From Coriobacteriales bacterium (GTDB taxonomy: Bacteria > Actinomycetota > Coriobacteriia > Coriobacteriales > UBA8131): DNA of 9,396 bases. Every line of letters starts with the position of its first letter. Within the stretch, counting starts at the first letter, position 1. Below, in pieces: positions 5,595-9,396 of this stretch. The stretch spans positions 1-9,396 of the forward strand of contig JAISPK010000166.1 in assembly GCA_031274985.1 (NCBI GenBank). The letters are read 5' to 3'. The position numbers and the translations under genes are program-made. The notes below the pieces were generated by a model. It was given only the letters and a program-made list of their open reading frames with translations, made no database searches and was not told where the DNA came from.

Positions 5595-6857
5595 TTGAGG
5601 CAACCTGATAGTATCACCCGGCGAGGCTTTATCGTTGGCGCTGCCGGAGTCGCTGCCACGGCTGCAATCTCTCTGGAGGGATGCAGCGACGTGAGCGCAC
5701 AACAAAAGATAACGGAGGGCGTCAAGGCGCAGTTCCCCCACGCGCAGGTCGAGTACCTTAACGTTGAGCCCATGCAGGTTCTTCCCCATTCTGACATGAA
5801 TATGCTGGACAGCCTCGACTACCTCAGCGAGACCCACCGCTTTTCGTTGCCGCTGGGCAGCCTTTTGTATCAGAGTTCGGACACCAAGGCGCTGGTTGTG
5901 GCGCCGGGGGCCTCATCAAACGCTTTGATACGCCTCGGTTTTGTTGACTTTGAGACCGGCACGCTCGCGCCCATCCTCGACCAGGCCCTGGGGGTCAGCG
6001 AAGACTACGTAATCTACGATGCCCGCGCCTCCTCAACGGCGCTCGCCTGGGTGGAGTGCAACATGGTCCAGGGCCTCTGGCGGGTTTATGCCGTATTGCA
6101 TTCAGACGGAATCGGGAGCGAAGAAACCAAGCTGCCCTACCTCCTCGACGAGGGTGCAGGCAGTTATATGCCGCCGCAGCTGGCGGTGCACGGCACCAAG
6201 GTCTACTGGACGGTAATGCCGGATCCGGCAGGCCCCGCCTCAACAAGCGACTCTTACCTCATGGCCGCCGAGCTTAAGGGCCAAAAGCAGGGAGACAAAC
6301 TCGAGTCGAAGATTGTCTACACCTCGCACGGACGCATGATCACTACTCCGCTGGTTTCGGGAGATGTGCTCACTCTGGTACCGCGCGTTGACACCGACCT
6401 GGTGTACTACCAGCTCACGACCATTGACGTCAAGACTGACGCGGTGCAAAACATCGCCATCTTGCCGCCTTCTGTGCGTGTTTCTGATGCGGTGTGGCTG
6501 ACAGACGGCTTTTCTTTTGGCATCGAAGGAAACTACGATTACGCCAAGGGCCTCTCCCTGTTTGGCACCTATCTGCAGCTCGGCGACGGAAAATACCTCT
6601 ATATAAACAAGGCGCCTACTTCGGCAACGATGCGCATGAAGTCGCTCACCTACGTCAAGTCAACAAAAAACGTTTTGGGCCTGGACCCAAAACAGGGCAA
6701 CGTTGTTGTGGTTGACACGCCGCAGGACTGTATAGACTACGGCGACATCCTGGCAGGGGTGGGCTCGCAAAACCGTCTCGTGCTCTACACTACGGTCACT
6801 CCCCGCATTGGTCAGCTACGGGGAGAATGTCGCGTGCGGGTGTTTGACCCTTACTAA
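5595..6857 (+). CDS. Predicted Tat-exported lipoprotein with beta-propeller-like body
   Basis: 420 aa, starting with TTG. The N terminus is a twin-arginine signal: ITRRGFIVG (Arg9, Arg10), an Ala/Gly-rich hydrophobic stretch 13-27, then LEGC ending at Cys30. This is lipobox-like although Glu at -2 is atypical, so the protein is probably exported folded and either lipid-anchored at Cys30 or released. The body (about 45-420) has no enzyme motif I recognise. It is rich in short beta-strand patterns with repeated aromatic positions: TALAWVECN about 150, KVYWTVMPD about 205, LTLVPRVDTDLVYYQL about 260-275, KYLYINKAP about 335, RLVLYTTVTP about 395-405. These look like blades of a beta-propeller of the kind annotated only as Tat pathway signal protein in Coriobacteriia. 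The 10-base spacing to the amidohydrolase implies one transcript. The gene ends 9 bases from the convergent lutC stop. Function unknown; a surface binding or sensing role is a guess. Confidence 0.8.
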   Translation: MRQPDSITRRGFIVGAAGVAATAAISLEGCSDVSAQQKITEGVKAQFPHAQVEYLNVEPMQVLPHSDMNMLDSLDYLSETHRFSLPLGSLLYQSSDTKALVVAPGASSNALIRLGFVDFETGTLAPILDQALGVSEDYVIYDARASSTALAWVECNMVQGLWRVYAVLHSDGIGSEETKLPYLLDEGAGSYMPPQLAVHGTKVYWTVMPDPAGPASTSDSYLMAAELKGQKQGDKLESKIVYTSHGRMITTPLVSGDVLTLVPRVDTDLVYYQLTTIDVKTDAVQNIAILPPSVRVSDAVWLTDGFSFGIEGNYDYAKGLSLFGTYLQLGDGKYLYINKAPTSATMRMKSLTYVKSTKNVLGLDPKQGNVVVVDTPQDCIDYGDILAGVGSQNRLVLYTTVTPRIGQLRGECRVRVFDPY

Positions 6858-6858
6858 A

Positions 6859-6890
6859 CTTTTGTCCTAGCGGGCAACGATGACAAAAAG
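6859..6890. terminator. Weak A/T-rich inverted repeat at the convergent gene ends
   Basis: TTTTGTC (6860-6866) and GACAAAA (6882-6888) form a 7-base-pair stem around a 15-base loop. The stem lies between and partly within the ends of the lipoprotein gene and lutC. Its symmetric position suits a bidirectional terminator, but it has few G-C pairs and no separate U-tract, so it may be chance. Confidence 0.25.
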
Positions 6891-7403
6891 ATTGCGGGGG
6901 CCGTGAACGCCTTCTACACGAATCAATTCTATGTCAACGGTTGCCGAGGGGCCCGATATCCAGGTCACGGGTTGCTTCGCAAGCACCGAGGACTCGAGGA
7001 GCGCCAAAGCCTCGGGGACGTCCTCAACAATCTGAGCAGCTCTCACCACACAGATATGGGTGTCCGGCAGCAGCGAGATGACGCGACGCCCCTGATCTAA
7101 ACGGTGGTCAAGCGCAAGGGTGCCGGTGGCAGCAATGCCCACGGCAGCCGCGGTAAGCACCGCAGCAGTGCCGTCCAGTACCTCGTAAGAGAGCGGCGGA
7201 TCGTCGCAGAGTATCCTCACGCCGGCAAGTTCTGCCGGGGCATACCATTGCGTATCCAAACCGGGCGGCACCACGCAGCTCAAAGCCCGGGACTCCTGCA
7301 AGAATCGTGCAACGAGCGCTGCAATCTCGTTGTCGTTAGCGGCGAGCTTAACCGTGGCCCGGTAATCTCTTGCCCGTTCACAAAAAAGTTCTTCTTTAGT
7401 CAT
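6867..7403 (-). CDS. lutC: Lactate utilization protein LutC (YkgG/DUF162 family)
   Basis: Third component of the LutABC L-lactate oxidation system, which converts lactate to pyruvate in the cytoplasm; LutC has no iron-sulfur motif of its own. The protein is 178 aa, shorter than Bacillus or E. coli homologues of about 230-240, mainly at the N terminus, yet the conserved core is intact. GIAATGTLALD near 88-98 is followed by QGRRVISLLPDTHICVV (104-120). The C-terminal family signature GPSATVDIELIRVEGVHGP lies at about 152-170. The ATG at 7403 follows the lutB stop by 12 bases, with AAGGGGG (7414-7408) as ribosome site. It ends with TAG, convergent with the lipoprotein gene. It is last in the lutABC order on the minus strand, which is the standard arrangement. 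The short N terminus looks like a family variant rather than a truncation, because the ribosome site and spacing are good. Confidence 0.92.
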   Translation of the reverse strand: MTKEELFCERARDYRATVKLAANDNEIAALVARFLQESRALSCVVPPGLDTQWYAPAELAGVRILCDDPPLSYEVLDGTAAVLTAAAVGIAATGTLALDHRLDQGRRVISLLPDTHICVVRAAQIVEDVPEALALLESSVLAKQPVTWISGPSATVDIELIRVEGVHGPRNLFVIVAR

Positions 7404-7407
7404 GGGA

Positions 7408-7414
7408 CCCCCTT
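7408..7414 (-). promoter_or_regulatory. Ribosome binding site of lutC
   Basis: AAGGGGG on the minus strand lies in the 12-base gap after the lutB stop and ends four bases before the lutC ATG, supporting that start and hence the short LutC N terminus. Confidence 0.6.
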
Positions 7415-7415
7415 A

Positions 7416-8873
7416 TCATCTGCGACGCTTCCACCAGGAGCGAAACGTCTGCTCTGCCGGCATGCGAAGGTCACGTGCCGCGGTCCATCGCTTTGCGGGA
7501 CCCGGCAGCGACCTCACATAATCCTTGCGGAGGATCTTGCGAACAAAAGCCGCCATCCTCCCCGCCAGGCCAAAGCGCTCCCCCTTGCTCATGATCCAAC
7601 CGGCCCGGCGCATCAGGAATTGCTCAAGGCCCGGATGGCCGCGCTTGGTTTCTTCCACCACGCGTTTGCGCAGATACACCAGCAGGTCAGGGAGCGGAAT
7701 CTTTACCGGGCAGATCTCTGCGCAGGCACCGCAGAGGGTTGAGGCGTAGGGGAGTGAGCGGTCTATGGCGCTGCCAAAGCCCCGCATCTGGGGAGTGAGC
7801 ACCGCGCCGATAGGGCCGGGATACACCGAGCCGTAGGGATGGCCGCCCACCCGCTCATAGATCGGGCACTGATGCATGCAGGCGGCGCAGCGAATGCAGC
7901 GCAGCGCCTCGCGCCCCACCGGGTCAGCGAGCACCCGGCGCCGCCCGTTATCGACGAGCACCACGTGCACTTCCTGCGGTCCGTCGCCGGGGGTCACGCC
8001 GCTCCACATTGAGGTATAGGGATTCATGCGCTCACCGGTGGCAGAGCGCGGCAGCAGTTGTAGCATCACCCCCAGGTCCTGTATGCGCGGTACGATCTTT
8101 TCAATACCGGTAACGGAGATAAGGGTCTCGGGCAGGGTCAGGCACATGCGACCGTTGCCCTCGCTCTCAACGACAACGAGCGTGCCCGATTCGGCCACAC
8201 AGAAGTTTGCACCGGAAACCGCCACCTTTGCCCGGAGGAATTTCTCGCGCAGGTGGAGCCGGGCTGCGGCGGCAAGATTCCCGGGATCGTTATTGAGGTC
8301 TTCGGGCGCAGGTTTGCCGTAGAGCTTCATCTCGCTCAGGAAAATCTCGCGGATCTCATCACGGTTGCGATGTATAGCAGGCACGAGGATGTTCGAGGGC
8401 CGGTCGTGCCCGAGCTGCACGATCAGCTCGGCCAGATCGGTTTCCCAGGCAGCAATGCCCGCCGCCTCCAGTGCCTCGTTGAGTTCGATTTCCTGAGTCA
8501 CCATCGATTTGACCTTGACAACCTCGCGCGCCCCCTGAGCCTTAACCAGCGCTACCACGATGCTACAGGCCTCGGCGGCATCTGCTGCCCAGTGGACCTG
8601 AGCGCCGTTCTTTACGAGGTTGGTCTCAAGGAGCGCCAGATAAGCGTCGAGATTATCCAGCGTGTGATCCTTGAGAGCCCGTCCCGCCTCGCGCAGCTCT
8701 TCCCAGTTGGCAAGCTCGGCGGTAATACGGGCCCGTTTGGCGCGGATCGTACGGGTTGCTTTGTACATATTCTCGCGCAGCTGCTCATTTTTGAGGTACG
8801 GTTCAACGCCCTCAGAAAAGGGAGGCGCATCGATTAACCTCCCCGGCGGGGGAGCAGGGGTGTGCCTGCTCAC
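7416..8873 (-). CDS. lutB: Lactate utilization iron-sulfur protein LutB (YkgF family)
   Basis: 485 aa, the usual size for LutB (about 475). The N-terminal two thirds is the LUD/DUF162-like domain, with VKVKSMVTQEIELNEAL near 118-134 and GRMCLTLPETLISVTGIEKIVP following AESGTLVVVESEGN. A two-cluster ferredoxin-like segment comes next: CIRCAACMHQCP with Cys326, 329, 332 and 336, then CGACAEICP with Cys381, 384, 388. Together these supply the two [4Fe-4S] clusters expected of LutB, which passes electrons from lactate oxidation. GGHPYGSVYPGPIGAVLTP between the clusters is a family hallmark. The C-terminal 60 residues are basic and less conserved. The start is GTG at 8873, overlapping the lutA TGA by 4 bases (GTGA) behind a strong GGGAGGTG, so translation is probably coupled to lutA. 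lutC follows 12 bases downstream. Confidence 0.96.
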   Translation of the reverse strand: MSRHTPAPPPGRLIDAPPFSEGVEPYLKNEQLRENMYKATRTIRAKRARITAELANWEELREAGRALKDHTLDNLDAYLALLETNLVKNGAQVHWAADAAEACSIVVALVKAQGAREVVKVKSMVTQEIELNEALEAAGIAAWETDLAELIVQLGHDRPSNILVPAIHRNRDEIREIFLSEMKLYGKPAPEDLNNDPGNLAAAARLHLREKFLRAKVAVSGANFCVAESGTLVVVESEGNGRMCLTLPETLISVTGIEKIVPRIQDLGVMLQLLPRSATGERMNPYTSMWSGVTPGDGPQEVHVVLVDNGRRRVLADPVGREALRCIRCAACMHQCPIYERVGGHPYGSVYPGPIGAVLTPQMRGFGSAIDRSLPYASTLCGACAEICPVKIPLPDLLVYLRKRVVEETKRGHPGLEQFLMRRAGWIMSKGERFGLAGRMAAFVRKILRKDYVRSLPGPAKRWTAARDLRMPAEQTFRSWWKRRR

Positions 8874-9396
8874 AGCGCACCTCCCGAGTTCGCAGAGCCT
8901 TCTTCCGTCGTTGCCAGAATCTCGGCCAGATGAATGGTTTTGACCCTGCTGTCCTCACGATGGAGACGCCCGCCGATGTTCATCAGGCAGGCGTTGTCCA
9001 CGGTAACCAGATACTCAGCGCCGGTCTTTGCTACCTCGCAAGCCTTGTTTGCAACCAGGGCCGCGGATAAAAGGCTGTTCTTAACCGAAAAGGTGCCTCC
9101 AAAGCCGCAGCACTGGTCTGACTCCTGCAAAGGCAACAAGGTAAGCCCCTTGACCTGCGCCAGCAGGCGATACGGCCGCACGCCGAGCCGGGCCACGCGC
9201 ACCGCGTGACAGGTGGGATGAAAGGTCACGGTATGATTAAAGCACGCGCCCACGTCTTCGACACCGAGTACGTCAACAAGGAATTCGGTGAGCTCGTAGG
9301 TCCTGGCAACTACGCGCTCAACCGCCTCAACAAGGGCTGCATCGCCGGTTTGGCGCGCGAGCAGGGGGTGTTGTTCGCGCACCGAGGCAACGCACG
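8870..9396 (-). CDS. lutA: Lactate utilization protein LutA (YkgE family), 5' end off window
   Basis: C-terminal three quarters of LutA, about 175 codons visible against about 240 in full; the frame is open to the right edge. LutA is the CCG-domain (heterodisulfide reductase-like) subunit of the L-lactate oxidation complex. The first visible residues are CVAS, corresponding to the Cys in the SGSC stretch of the first CCG half. The second CCG motif is complete: HPTCH, 32 residues, CCGFGGTFSVK, then NACLMNIGG; such Cys sets bind an iron-sulfur cluster. The true start is outside the window. A GTG at 9382 lies in frame but is internal, since conserved sequence continues upstream of it. The stop overlaps the lutB GTG by 4 bases. 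The operon promoter and any regulator would lie beyond the right edge. Confidence 0.94.
   Translation of the reverse strand, partial: CVASVREQHPLLARQTGDAALVEAVERVVARTYELTEFLVDVLGVEDVGACFNHTVTFHPTCHAVRVARLGVRPYRLLAQVKGLTLLPLQESDQCCGFGGTFSVKNSLLSAALVANKACEVAKTGAEYLVTVDNACLMNIGGRLHREDSRVKTIHLAEILATTEEGSANSGGAL
8878..8885 (-). promoter_or_regulatory. Ribosome binding site of lutB
   Basis: GGGAGGTG on the minus strand ends four bases before the GTG at 8873 and lies within the last codons of lutA. It is the same design (GGGAGGTG, then an overlapping GTGA) as at the junction of the two ABC subunits. Confidence 0.7.

Noticed and set aside
7104..7742. Plus-strand frame of 212 codons opposite lutC and lutB
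   Set aside because: Overlaps both well-supported lut genes antisense and spans their junction; no domain recognisable.
8253..8837. Plus-strand frame of 194 codons opposite lutB
   Set aside because: Antisense shadow of the LutB N-terminal domain.
9382..9382. GTG at 9382 as the lutA start
   Set aside because: The frame stays open upstream to the window edge and encodes the conserved Cys-containing stretch of the first CCG domain, so the gene simply continues off the window.

Overview
The window reads as one contiguous, gene-dense piece of a high-G+C bacterial chromosome. Protein-level resemblance points to an actinobacterium of the class Coriobacteriia (Eggerthellaceae-like gut or rumen anaerobe). 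The clues are the heterodimeric ABC exporter with a very long first extracellular loop, a Tat-type lipoprotein starting with TTG, frequent GTG/TTG starts, and an intergenic hairpin of the GGGACAGGGGGAC type. This placement is an inference from memory of related proteins, not a search result.

Layout. (1) Positions 1-3928, minus strand: a two-gene operon for a heterodimeric type IV ABC exporter. The upstream gene (1229-3928, 899 aa) carries a degenerate ATPase site, a giant TM1-TM2 loop and a repeat-containing acidic insert in its nucleotide-binding domain. The downstream gene (1232 to beyond the left edge) overlaps it by 4 bases and is cut off just as its own nucleotide-binding domain begins. 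(2) Positions 3929-4232: a 304-base divergent intergenic region. It holds a 77-base near-perfect palindrome (REP/REPIN- or MITE-like) and a plausible extended -10 promoter for the plus-strand genes. (3) Positions 4233-6857, plus strand: a two-gene operon of a COG0402-type metal-dependent amidohydrolase/deaminase and a predicted Tat-exported lipoprotein with a beta-propeller-like body. (4) Positions 6867-9396, minus strand: lutA (5' end off the right edge), lutB and lutC, encoding the iron-sulfur L-lactate oxidation complex, converging on the lipoprotein gene with only 9 bases between the stops.

How the genes work together. LutA, LutB and LutC are expected to form the cytoplasmic complex that oxidises L-lactate to pyruvate. 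The ABC pair should assemble one exporter with one active and one degenerate ATP site; its substrate cannot be read from the sequence. The amidohydrolase and lipoprotein are tightly spaced and presumably co-transcribed, but no joint function is known to me. The amidohydrolase keeps the metal ligands of the MTA/SAH/aminofutalosine deaminase group but has Gly where the catalytic Glu of the HxxE motif is expected.

The points most worth checking are the repeat-bearing insert just ahead of the ABC signature motif, the missing Glu in the amidohydrolase, the amidohydrolase-lipoprotein pairing, and the 77-base palindrome. No tRNA, rRNA, CRISPR array, transposase or phage gene was seen.
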